From UBA5018 sp044375975 (lineage in GTDB: Bacteria > Cyanobacteriota > Cyanobacteriia > PCC-6307 > Cyanobiaceae): DNA of 64,000 bases. Each line of letters begins with the position of its first letter. The first letter of the stretch is position 1. The notes under the pieces were generated by a model. That model searched no databases and was not told where the DNA came from. It saw nothing but the letters and a program-made list of their open reading frames with translations. Where the stretch lies: the NCBI GenBank assembly GCA_044375975.1, contig JBILLQ010000003.1, forward strand, positions 1 through 64,000. The letters are read 5' to 3'. The position numbers were made by a program, and so were the translations under genes. Positions 16,751 to 25,068 of this stretch are shown here, piece by piece.

Positions 16751-18172
16751 ATGCTTCCAACCGCTGCCGAGGCCCAATTGACGCAGGAGGCGACCACTCC
16801 GGCATCCGCTCCGGCCCCGAACCCGGCCTCTAATTCGGCATCGGTGGCGCTGGTGCTGATGAGCAATGGCCCAGGCGAGATGGCCACCTGGGTGCATCCC
16901 CTGGCCCTGCGCCTGCATCGCGACCAACCGCTGCGTCCCCTGGTGGCCGCCGCACCGATCGGCCTGCGCCTGGTGTTGGTGCCCTGTCCCAACGCCACCG
17001 GCAAGGAGCACCTGCTGGCCGAGAGCTGGGGACTGTTTGAACAGATCAGCCAGGCACGCAATTTCTGGTGGCTGCTGCTGCAACCGCGGCGCTACGGCAG
17101 CTGGCCAGCCCAGGGGGTGGTGGTGTTCCTGGGGGGCGACCAATTTTGGAGCGTGCTGCTCTCGGCGCGGTTGGGCTATCGCCATCTCACCTATGCCGAA
17201 TGGGTGGCCCGCTGGCCCCGCTGGAACGACCGCATCGCCGCCATGGGGCCCAGGGCCGCCGAGCGCCTGGCACCCCGCTGGCGCGGCCGCTGCACGGTGG
17301 TGGGCGACCTGATGGCCGATCTCTCCGCCGACGCCCGCAGCCAGACGCCCCTGCCGGCCGGGGAGTGGCTGGCGCTGCTGCCCGGTTCCAAACGGGCCAA
17401 ATTGTTGGTGGGCATGCCGTTCCTGTTGGAGGTGGTGGATCGGCTAGCGCTGCTGCGCCCCGGCTGCAAATTCCTGCTGCCTGTGGCCCCCACCACCTCG
17501 GCGGCCGAACTTTGCAACTACGCCGCCCCCAGCAATCCCCTGTTCAGCTTTTACAGCTCCGGTCAACCACAATTGGTGGCGGGCAGCCTGCCGGGTGGAG
17601 AGGCGCTGCGCACCCCCGCCGGCAACACCATCGAGCTGCTGCTGGCCCATCCAGCCCATGGCGCTCTGGCCCAGTGCCAGCTGGCGCTGACCACCGTGGG
17701 GGCCAACACCGCCGAACTGGGCGCCCTGGGGGTGCCGATGGTGGTGCTGGTGCCCACCCAGCATCTGCAGCTGATGCAGGCCTGGGATGGCTGGCTGGGG
17801 CTACTGGCTCGCCTGCCGCTGCTGCGTCGTTTGCTGGGGGTGGCGCTGACGGCCTGGCGCATGCGCCACCGCGGCTTCCTGGCCTGGCCCAACATCGCCG
17901 CTGGCCGGGCGGTGGTGCCGGAGCGGGTGGGGGCGATCACCCCCGCCCAGATCGCCGCCGAAGCGGCCGACTGGCTGTCAAATCCCGAGCGCCTCGCCGG
18001 CATGCGGGCCGACCTGCAAAGCCTGCGGGGTCGCCCCGGTGCTGTGGCGGCCCTGGCCGAACAGGTGGAGCTGCTGCTGCCTGGCTTGCCCGCCGCCCCA
18101 GCAGGTGCCCCAACAGGTGCCCCAACAGGTGCCCCAGCAACGGCAAAGCCCGAGCGACAGCTGGATTTATGA
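16751..18172 (+). CDS. LpxB-related (lipid-A-disaccharide synthase-like) protein
   Basis: A 473-residue GT-B fold protein that resembles the cyanobacterial LpxB-related family. After a low-complexity Ala/Pro start (about residues 1-30) come MSNGPGEMATWVHPLAL, the GGDQFWSVLL strand, a WLALLPGSKRAK loop equivalent to the LLPGSR motif of LpxB, and LTTVGANTAELGALGVPMVVL in the donor-binding half. Because typical cyanobacterial lipid A genes are separate, this paralogue probably has another sugar-transfer role; that is inference. The C-terminus carries a GAPT repeat from a 12-bp DNA duplication. Confidence 0.8.
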   Translation: MLPTAAEAQLTQEATTPASAPAPNPASNSASVALVLMSNGPGEMATWVHPLALRLHRDQPLRPLVAAAPIGLRLVLVPCPNATGKEHLLAESWGLFEQISQARNFWWLLLQPRRYGSWPAQGVVVFLGGDQFWSVLLSARLGYRHLTYAEWVARWPRWNDRIAAMGPRAAERLAPRWRGRCTVVGDLMADLSADARSQTPLPAGEWLALLPGSKRAKLLVGMPFLLEVVDRLALLRPGCKFLLPVAPTTSAAELCNYAAPSNPLFSFYSSGQPQLVAGSLPGGEALRTPAGNTIELLLAHPAHGALAQCQLALTTVGANTAELGALGVPMVVLVPTQHLQLMQAWDGWLGLLARLPLLRRLLGVALTAWRMRHRGFLAWPNIAAGRAVVPERVGAITPAQIAAEAADWLSNPERLAGMRADLQSLRGRPGAVAALAEQVELLLPGLPAAPAGAPTGAPTGAPATAKPERQLDL

Positions 18173-18501
18173 ACTAAACCGCATATGAACCAAACAGCTT
18201 ATGAGCTAAACCGCAGCGAAAATGGCCGCCAAACCTCTAGCGATAACCAGACTTGCCAGCTGAGCGATAACCAGCCTTCGCGGCGAACGGAATAAATTCA
18301 GCAGCTGTGGGGTGAGATCCGCCCCCAATAGCTACTGCTTAAGCGCTACTGCTTAAGCTATACGGATTAGGCGCTACGCCTTAATCACGACCGCTTAATC
18401 ACGACCGCTTAAGCGCGACTGCTTAAGCGCTACTGCCTAAGCGCTACTGCCTAGTATTCAGTTACTGTCCCCCTTCCCCTGGATCCCTCCAGCTGCCCAC
18501 C
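18173..18501. repeat. Intergenic tandem repeats upstream of msrB
   Basis: Just after the LpxB-like stop, ATGAACTAAACCGCAT-like units repeat three times (18170-18215). At about 18335-18455 a 14-15-bp unit GCGCTACTGCTTAAG recurs roughly eight times in whole or part. No gene or terminator is visible; msrB starts at 18502. Confidence 0.65.
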
Positions 18502-18939
18502 ATGACCGATCCAACCAAGCTCCAGGCCAGCGAGCCCCACTGCAGCGGGCCTAGCCCCCAGCAGAGCGATGAGCAATGGCGCACAAAGCTCACGCCCGAG
18601 CAATACGCGGTAGCCCGCAAGGGGGGCACCGAACGGGCCTTCACCGGCATCTACTGGGATAACAAGGCCAGCGGTATGTATCGCTGCGTCTGCTGCGACA
18701 ACGAGCTATTCAGCTCCGATACCAAGTTTGAATCGGGCACTGGCTGGCCCAGTTTTTGGGATGGGGCCCAACCCGGCGCCATCAGCCGCCACGACGATCG
18801 CAGCCATGGCATGGTGCGCTCGGAAATCCGCTGCAGCCGCTGCGATGCCCATCTGGGCCACGTTTTTAACGATGGCCCGGCACCGACGGGGCTGCGCTAT
18901 TGCGTGAATTCAGCCTCGCTAAACTTTCAGCCAAACTGA
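18502..18939 (+). CDS. msrB: Peptide-methionine (R)-S-oxide reductase
   Basis: A 145-residue MsrB repairing methionine-R-sulfoxide in proteins with thioredoxin. Two zinc CxxC pairs (CVCC and CSRC) are present, as are GTGWPSFWD, HLGHVFNDGPAPTGLRYC and the catalytic Cys in RYCVNSASLNF. Length matches the family. It stands alone among repeat-rich DNA. Confidence 0.95.
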   Translation: MTDPTKLQASEPHCSGPSPQQSDEQWRTKLTPEQYAVARKGGTERAFTGIYWDNKASGMYRCVCCDNELFSSDTKFESGTGWPSFWDGAQPGAISRHDDRSHGMVRSEIRCSRCDAHLGHVFNDGPAPTGLRYCVNSASLNFQPN

Positions 18940-18987
18940 ATCCATCGCTGCGACGCTGGATAAGACAATCAATATGGGTTGATATAA

Positions 18988-19097
18988 GGGCACCTCGAAA
19001 AATTGGCCCTGGCGTGGCCTCAGGCTCCATCTATTCCAGTTGCCGCAATGGGTCTCACTGGTTGGCCCGCGCGGATCCCGAATTTTTCAAGGTGCCC
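18988..19097. mobile_element. 110-bp MITE-like element with ATAA flanks
   Basis: The ends GGGCACCTCGAAAAATT (18988) and AATTTTTCAAGGTGCCC (19081) are inverted repeats matching at 16 of 17 positions. ATAA occurs directly outside both ends (18984-18987 and 19098-19101), as expected of a target-site duplication. No ORF inside. Related single ends lie at 111-125 and 14557. IS5-like ends and short TA-rich duplications would fit, but the parental IS is not in the window. Confidence 0.65.
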
Positions 19098-19392
19098 ATA
19101 AGCGAGGGCTCCCCTCGTCAATCATAGCCATGCTTAATTATCTTGGCCTATGCATGCCTATGCAAGCCCATGGGGGTCATTACAAAACTCGAATACCAAT
19201 AGATCACATCATCAGCCCGCATCGACCGAACTCATGCTCCCGCCAGAGCGGCGCCCCGCTGGCCTCTCTTCGTCAACAAATCAGTGCCTCCAGCCCTCGA
19301 GTCAGTCGCAATACAAATTATTCGCAATACAAATTGTTCACAATAGCACTACCCGCATCCCTAACACGCTTTTCCCGCATTTAGAATTTTTA

Positions 19393-19566
19393 ACAATAAT
19401 TACACTCACGCGTCAAGGGCCACAATAATTACACTTACGTGTCAAGAGCCACAGCAATTATACCCATGCGCTAATCGCCACAATAAATACATCTATTCAC
19501 CAAGGTCTACATTAGCAATGCTTATGTAACAAGCGCCACGGCAACTGCGGCTATGTGCTAAGCGCT
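19393..19566. repeat. Six contiguous 29-bp tandem repeats
   Basis: Six units of exactly 29 bp start at 19393, 19422, 19451, 19480, 19509 and 19538; each begins ACA/ACG and most end in GCC or GCT. Copies 1 and 2 differ at only a few positions, later ones drift. There are no spacers, so this is not CRISPR. It sits 60-230 bp upstream of the giant RTX gene. The rest of 19102-19392 holds no gene. Confidence 0.8.
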
Positions 19567-19624
19567 ACAAAAGCTAGTTCTGTATTAATAATATAGTTAT
19601 GATCAAAATAAACGTGTAGCTCCA

Positions 19625-22600
19625 GTGGATATCAATTGCGCAGCTCCTTCAACTCTGCTCCAGGCCTGGCGGCTCAGGCTCAGCGAGTGGTCGATCGACG
19701 GCTCCTTGAGCGCCGCCGGCCAGACGGCCCTGGGGCTCTCCGGAGAACCCGAGGCGCTCCAGGAGTTGATCAGTGAATGGGCAGCAGGGGATTTCAAGGC
19801 CTTGCCACCCATCGAGGTGCTCGACGGTGCCGTGATGCCCGGGGCGGCGGGGGCCTACGCAATCAGCACGGGCACTATCTATCTCAACGGCGATTGGCTG
19901 CAACTTGCCAGCGAAGAAGAGGGGATCGCTGTGCTGAGCGAGGAACTCGGCCACCATTTAGATGGTTTGCTCAACACCGAGGCAACCCCCGGCGATGAGG
20001 GTGAGCAATTCTCCTTGCTACTGCGCCAGATGGACATTTCACCCGAGCAGCTCACGGCTCTGGGCGCCGAGGACGACCACACCAGCCTTTTGATTGATGG
20101 TGCCTGGATCGCGGTGGAACAGTCCGCCATCAGCACACCTCAGCTGCCCGATGCGTCTTCACTGACGTACGTAAATATAAGTGGACTCGAAACCAGTGTG
20201 ATCGAGAGTGATCGCAATGTTTCTATTACGTTCATTCGTTCTGGTTTACTAACTGAAGATGTACTAATCACCTATGGGGTTGTAGGTGCCACGGCGACCG
20301 ACGGCGCCGACTTCGTCGCTGGAGGCGGCACAGTGTTTATACCTGCTGGCGTCAGCCAAGTCAGCATCAGTGTAAGCATCCTTAATGACACACTTGCAGA
20401 GGAAACTGAATCACTGTCCGTTTCCATTATCAATGCAGAAGGTGCTTCAATTTTGGCTCCACGCACCCATCAGATCTCAATTCTTGATGATGAGAACGTG
20501 GCTCCGCCACTACCTCCAGAACCTCCGCTTGTCTCTCAATATCGCTTTGAGATGATCCCGGTGACCCGTTCACTTATCAAGCCTATCGCCTGCAGCCTCC
20601 TGCCTGGAAATACTTCCATTGCGCTAGTTGCAGAGAAAGCAGGACTTATTAAAAGCGTCAACTTAGTCACAGGTCAAACACAAACACTGCTGGATCTGAC
20701 CGAAATAGTGAACTCCAAGGGGGATCGCGGCGTTATGGGGATGGCCCTGCATCCGGATATAGATAATAATCCATATATTTATCTTTCCGCTATTGTCGAT
20801 CCGCCCGATACAGCGTCAGCCCAGGGAAATGCCGGCGCCGATGGCGCTGGCAACCGCTATTCTCAAGTGCTTCGCTATCGGCTTGACCTTGCGGGTAGTT
20901 CCCCGAGCATTGACCATGACAGTGCCACCATTATTGTCGGCGCTGGAGGCGATAGCCTTGCCGACATAAGTGGCGCAGGTCAGGAGGATTTTACAAATCC
21001 CAACTATGCCGATTGGCTGGCTTCTGATCGGCTCACAAATCCTACCGATCGAGTAGTTGATGGATATAAGCAGGATTATTGGAAGGTCGACAGCCTCTCA
21101 CACGCTGGAGGAGGCCTTTTGTTTGGCCCCGATGGCATGCTTTATGTGACCACAGGCGATGGAGGATCATTTAATTATGCCGATCCCCACCTAATTGACG
21201 TTCAATCGCTTGACAGTCTTTCTGGCAAAGTGCTTCGAGTAGATCCACTTACGGGTCTTGGTCTTGCGGACAATCCCTTTGCTTCTGGTGCTGAATTACT
21301 GAGTGACAACCGCGCCAAGATCTGGCAGCTCGGGCTAAGGAATCCCTTCACTGCAACGTTCGGGCCAGGTGGATTGCTTTACCTGGCGGATGTGGGCTGG
21401 ACTTCCTGGGAGGAAATTAATCTCGGAGGGCCAGGGGCAAACTTCGGATGGCCCTATTTTGAAGGTGGGCTAAATGGTCAAAACCTCACGACGCCAAAAC
21501 ACCGCGATCGTCCAGATGCGCAAGTTTTCTACTCTGCAGTAAATGACGGCAATATCACTATTACCCCACCCCTACAAGCCTTTAGCCATATAGCAAATGA
21601 CCCCGGCTACCAGCTGCAGTGCGTCATTATTAATGGCACAATTCCCGATGCTGCCCCTCCTGAACTTGCCGGCAAACTGCTATTTAGCGACTATGTCACT
21701 GGAAACTTTTTTGCAGTTGATACACTAGGCGACAATAATGTGGAGTACTTATTTACCATTCCCGCTCCCACACTGCTGGTAACTCAAGCAAACACCGATG
21801 GGAGCTTTTTATACGTAAACCTCTTCAGCCAAGAGCTGGGTCGGCTCGATATAGTAGCTGCCAACAAGCTAGCACTCCTCTCCGTCACCGTTGAAGCCAA
21901 TCAGCTCAGGCTTGAGTTCTCTGAAGCCGTGAGTATAGCCAGCCTATCCCCTGAGCAATTCACTGTTTTAGTAAATGGTTTGCCGCGAAAAGTTAACAGC
22001 ATTCAGCCAGCAGAAACAGCCTCAAGCCTTCTGCTTACCATGGAGGGTCAGGCGGTTGACATCAATCAGGGTGTCTCAATAACCTACAACGACCTTACGC
22101 CTCAAGATGACACAACTGGCGTTGTACAAGATCTATACGGCCAGGACTTGTCTACTATCGCAGCGGCTGGATTTTCAGCTAATACATTCATCAGCGCGAC
22201 CGACATATTTGCCATGTCGCCGAAATGGATGAACCTAACTTTGACGGGAGACGCCAGGACCGCCACCGGCAATTCCCTGCCAAATATTATTAAAGTTAGC
22301 CAGCAATCCAATATTGATAATTTTATTTATGGTGGACCTGGAAAAGTTGTTGATTCAATGGATGGGGCAGGTGGCTCCGATATCTATTTTATTGTAGATC
22401 AAATCGAGCACCAAGCTGCTGAAATCAACGACACCGGCACTAGCGGTACCGATGAACTGCGCTTTGCCGGCACCGTTACTGGCCAGATCCTCAAGGTCTT
22501 TGCTGGCGATATGGGCCTAGAACGCATCACCATCGGTACTGGCACTGACGCTACAGCAAATCTCTCAGACACCACGGCTCTCAACATCGACGCCTCGGCT

Positions 22601-24718
22601 GCCCCGAACGCGCTCACGATCACAGGCAATGCCGGTGCCAACAGATTGATCGGCACCGCGTTAAACGATACGCTGATCGGCAGCGCCGGCATCGATACCC
22701 TGATCGGCGGCGGCGGTGACGACACTTACATCGTTGATACCACCACCGATGTGATCTCAGAAGCCGCCAATGCTGGCCGCGACACCGTGGTCTCCAATGT
22801 CGGCTTCTCCCTGGCCACCATCGGCAATGTGGAGAACCTGATCCTCACCGGTTCAACGGCAATCAATGGAACTGGCAATGTTTTAAGTAACTTCATGACG
22901 GGCAATTCTGCTGTCAATAATCTCACTGGCGGTGCTGGCAATGACACCCTCAATGGCGGCGACGACATCGACACCCTGATCGGCGGCGGCGGTGACGACA
23001 CCTACATCGTTGATACCACCACCGATGTGATCACAGAAGCCGCCAATGCTGGCCGCGACACCGTGGTCTCCAGCGTCAGCTTCTCCCTGGCTGCCATCGC
23101 CAATGTGGAGAACCTGAGCCTAACAGGTGCAACAGCAATCAATGGAACTGGCAACAGTTTAAATAACCTCATCATTGGTAATTCCGCTGCCAATAATCTC
23201 TTTGGTGATGTTGGCAATGACACCCTCAATGGCGACGACGGCATCGACACCCTGAGCGGTGGTGCCGGCAGTGACACCTACATCGTGGATAGCACCACCG
23301 ATGTGATCACAGAGGAGGCCAATGCTGGCAGCGACACCGTGGCCTCCAGCGTCAGCTTCTCCCTGGCCGCCATCGCCAATGTGGAGAACCTAAGACTCAC
23401 CGGTTCAACGGCAATCAATGGAACTGGCAACAGTTTAAATAATCTCATCACTGGCAATTTATCTGCCAATAATCTCTTTGGCGGTGCTGGCAATGACACC
23501 CTCAATGGCGGTGACGGCATCGACACACTGATCGGTGCCGACGGCAATGACACCTACGTCATGGATACCACTACCGATGTAATCACAGAGGAGGCCAATG
23601 CTGGCATCGACACCGTGGCCTCCAGCGTCAGCTTCTCCCTGGACGCCATTGCCAATGTGGAGAACCTGAGACTCACAGGTACAACGTTAATCAATGGAAC
23701 CGGCAACAGTTTAAATAACCTCATCATTGGTAATTCCGCTGACAATAATCTCTCTGGCGATGCTGGCAATGACACCCTCAATGGCTTCGCCGGCATCGAC
23801 ACCCTGATCGGCGGTGACGGCAATGACACCTACGTAGTGGATACTACTAGCGATGTGATCACAGAGGAGACCAATGCTGGCAACGACACCGTAGCCTCCA
23901 TCATCAGCTTCTCCCTGGACGCCATTGCCAATGTGGAGAATCTGATGCTCACGGGTACAATGGCAAGCAATGGAGCTGGCAACAGTTTAAATAACGTCAT
24001 TAATGGCAATGTTGCTGACAATAATCTCTATGGCGATGCTGGTAATGACACCCTCAATGGCGGCGCCGGCATCGACACACTGATCGGCGGCGCCGGCAAT
24101 GACACCTACATCGTGGATACCACTACCGATGCGATCATAGAGGAGGTCAATGATGGCAACGACACCGTGACCTCCAGCGTCAGCTTCTCACTGGATGCCA
24201 TTGCCAATGTGGAGAATCTGAGCCTCACGGGTGCAACGGCAATCAATGGAATTGGCAATAGTTTGAATAACGTAATTACGGGCAATGCAGCTGCCAATAA
24301 TCTCTCTGGCGATGCTGGCAATGACAGCCTCAATGGCGGCGTCGGCATCGACACCCTGGTAGGTGGCGCCGGCAATGACACCCTCTCGGGAGGCATCGGT
24401 GCTGACGTATTCCGGTTTGATTCACCTCTCAATGCCGGCACCAACTTAGACTCAATCACAGATTTCTCCGTTATTCAGCGAGATACGATCCAGCTTTCTA
24501 TAGATATTTTCACCGCATTTACCGCCCCTGACACTCTTGCAGCATCGGCTTTCGTCATCGGAGCTGCGGCCACTACTGTCAATCAGCGCATCATCTACAA
24601 CAGTGCCACCGGCATCCTCTCCTATGACAGCGATGGCATTGGAGCCATCAATGCCATTGACTTCGCCACACTCAGCGTGGGCCTGACGCTAACAAATAGC
24701 CACTTCTCTATCATTTGA
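19625..24718 (+). CDS. Secreted RTX protein with Calx-beta and glucose/sorbosone-dehydrogenase-like domains
   Basis: A 1697-residue multidomain protein with a GTG start. Seen in order: an N-terminal domain with SEELGHHLDG near residue 107 (metalloprotease-like His pair, common at the head of cyanobacterial RTX proteins); a Calx-beta repeat (about 176-290); a six-bladed propeller of the glucose/sorbosone dehydrogenase type (about 303-745, with GLLFGPDGMLYVTTGDGG and IWQLGLRNPFTATFGPGGLL); an Ig/SwmB-like domain (about 750-860); then six 92-residue RTX-containing repeats (GGAGNDTLNGG nonapeptides) and a FRFDSPLNAGTN...ITDF C-terminal cap. RTX repeats bind calcium on type I secretion. No signal peptide and no type I secretion genes nearby. 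Probably a surface-attached or released oxidoreductase or adhesin; enzyme activity is untested. Confidence 0.85.
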   Translation: MDINCAAPSTLLQAWRLRLSEWSIDGSLSAAGQTALGLSGEPEALQELISEWAAGDFKALPPIEVLDGAVMPGAAGAYAISTGTIYLNGDWLQLASEEEGIAVLSEELGHHLDGLLNTEATPGDEGEQFSLLLRQMDISPEQLTALGAEDDHTSLLIDGAWIAVEQSAISTPQLPDASSLTYVNISGLETSVIESDRNVSITFIRSGLLTEDVLITYGVVGATATDGADFVAGGGTVFIPAGVSQVSISVSILNDTLAEETESLSVSIINAEGASILAPRTHQISILDDENVAPPLPPEPPLVSQYRFEMIPVTRSLIKPIACSLLPGNTSIALVAEKAGLIKSVNLVTGQTQTLLDLTEIVNSKGDRGVMGMALHPDIDNNPYIYLSAIVDPPDTASAQGNAGADGAGNRYSQVLRYRLDLAGSSPSIDHDSATIIVGAGGDSLADISGAGQEDFTNPNYADWLASDRLTNPTDRVVDGYKQDYWKVDSLSHAGGGLLFGPDGMLYVTTGDGGSFNYADPHLIDVQSLDSLSGKVLRVDPLTGLGLADNPFASGAELLSDNRAKIWQLGLRNPFTATFGPGGLLYLADVGWTSWEEINLGGPGANFGWPYFEGGLNGQNLTTPKHRDRPDAQVFYSAVNDGNITITPPLQAFSHIANDPGYQLQCVIINGTIPDAAPPELAGKLLFSDYVTGNFFAVDTLGDNNVEYLFTIPAPTLLVTQANTDGSFLYVNLFSQELGRLDIVAANKLALLSVTVEANQLRLEFSEAVSIASLSPEQFTVLVNGLPRKVNSIQPAETASSLLLTMEGQAVDINQGVSITYNDLTPQDDTTGVVQDLYGQDLSTIAAAGFSANTFISATDIFAMSPKWMNLTLTGDARTATGNSLPNIIKVSQQSNIDNFIYGGPGKVVDSMDGAGGSDIYFIVDQIEHQAAEINDTGTSGTDELRFAGTVTGQILKVFAGDMGLERITIGTGTDATANLSDTTALNIDASAAPNALTITGNAGANRLIGTALNDTLIGSAGIDTLIGGGGDDTYIVDTTTDVISEAANAGRDTVVSNVGFSLATIGNVENLILTGSTAINGTGNVLSNFMTGNSAVNNLTGGAGNDTLNGGDDIDTLIGGGGDDTYIVDTTTDVITEAANAGRDTVVSSVSFSLAAIANVENLSLTGATAINGTGNSLNNLIIGNSAANNLFGDVGNDTLNGDDGIDTLSGGAGSDTYIVDSTTDVITEEANAGSDTVASSVSFSLAAIANVENLRLTGSTAINGTGNSLNNLITGNLSANNLFGGAGNDTLNGGDGIDTLIGADGNDTYVMDTTTDVITEEANAGIDTVASSVSFSLDAIANVENLRLTGTTLINGTGNSLNNLIIGNSADNNLSGDAGNDTLNGFAGIDTLIGGDGNDTYVVDTTSDVITEETNAGNDTVASIISFSLDAIANVENLMLTGTMASNGAGNSLNNVINGNVADNNLYGDAGNDTLNGGAGIDTLIGGAGNDTYIVDTTTDAIIEEVNDGNDTVTSSVSFSLDAIANVENLSLTGATAINGIGNSLNNVITGNAAANNLSGDAGNDSLNGGVGIDTLVGGAGNDTLSGGIGADVFRFDSPLNAGTNLDSITDFSVIQRDTIQLSIDIFTAFTAPDTLAASAFVIGAAATTVNQRIIYNSATGILSYDSDGIGAINAIDFATLSVGLTLTNSHFSII
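22726..24381 (+). repeat. Six 276-bp tandem repeats inside the RTX gene
   Basis: Units of exactly 276 bp (92 codons) begin near 22726, 23002, 23278, 23554, 23830 and 24106, each carrying YIVDTTTDVI, VENLxLTG, NGTGNSLNN and GGAGNDTLNGG. The high nucleotide identity between units, including matching minus-strand open frames of equal length, points to recent tandem duplication or gene conversion. Confidence 0.9.
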
Positions 24719-25068
24719 GCATAGGCGTACGACCAGATAATCGATCCACGCCCAGAAGCAAATTCGAAACAAAAGGCCAGATCCGGTAAGCTGCTATTTA
24801 ACTCTGCCATTGTGCCGGCACAGATTTTACCCTGGGGCCGGAACAGCAGATTAATCGTCTCATCAGCCACCAAATGGTTGATGAGACGCCTTGCAATATT
24901 GATCAAACAAACACAATTGACCCAGCAAAACTAAAATTCGTAGTGTTCTCACTAATCGGAGCAGGCCATATCTGCCTCCCAAAGCAGGCACAGCCTATTG
25001 AGGAATTACCAATCAGCAGAGATATTTTTCATGGTTATGGATAAGTCCAACCAATCAACAGGCAAGTT
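24719..25068. other. Intergenic region with a long hairpin
   Basis: Between two convergent genes. At 24856-24888 CGTCTCATCA pairs with TGATGAGACG and an inner ACC pairs with GGT, a strong 13-bp interrupted stem. No T-tract follows on either strand, so it is a possible bidirectional terminator or RNA stability element. Nothing else recognised. Confidence 0.5.

Noticed and set aside
19393..19566. 29-bp repeats as a CRISPR array
   Set aside because: Units are contiguous with no spacers, they drift from copy to copy, and no cas gene is in the window.
22726..24021. Series of minus-strand frames of exactly 276 bp
   Set aside because: They are mirror frames of the RTX repeats and have equal length only because the repeat unit is 276 bp.
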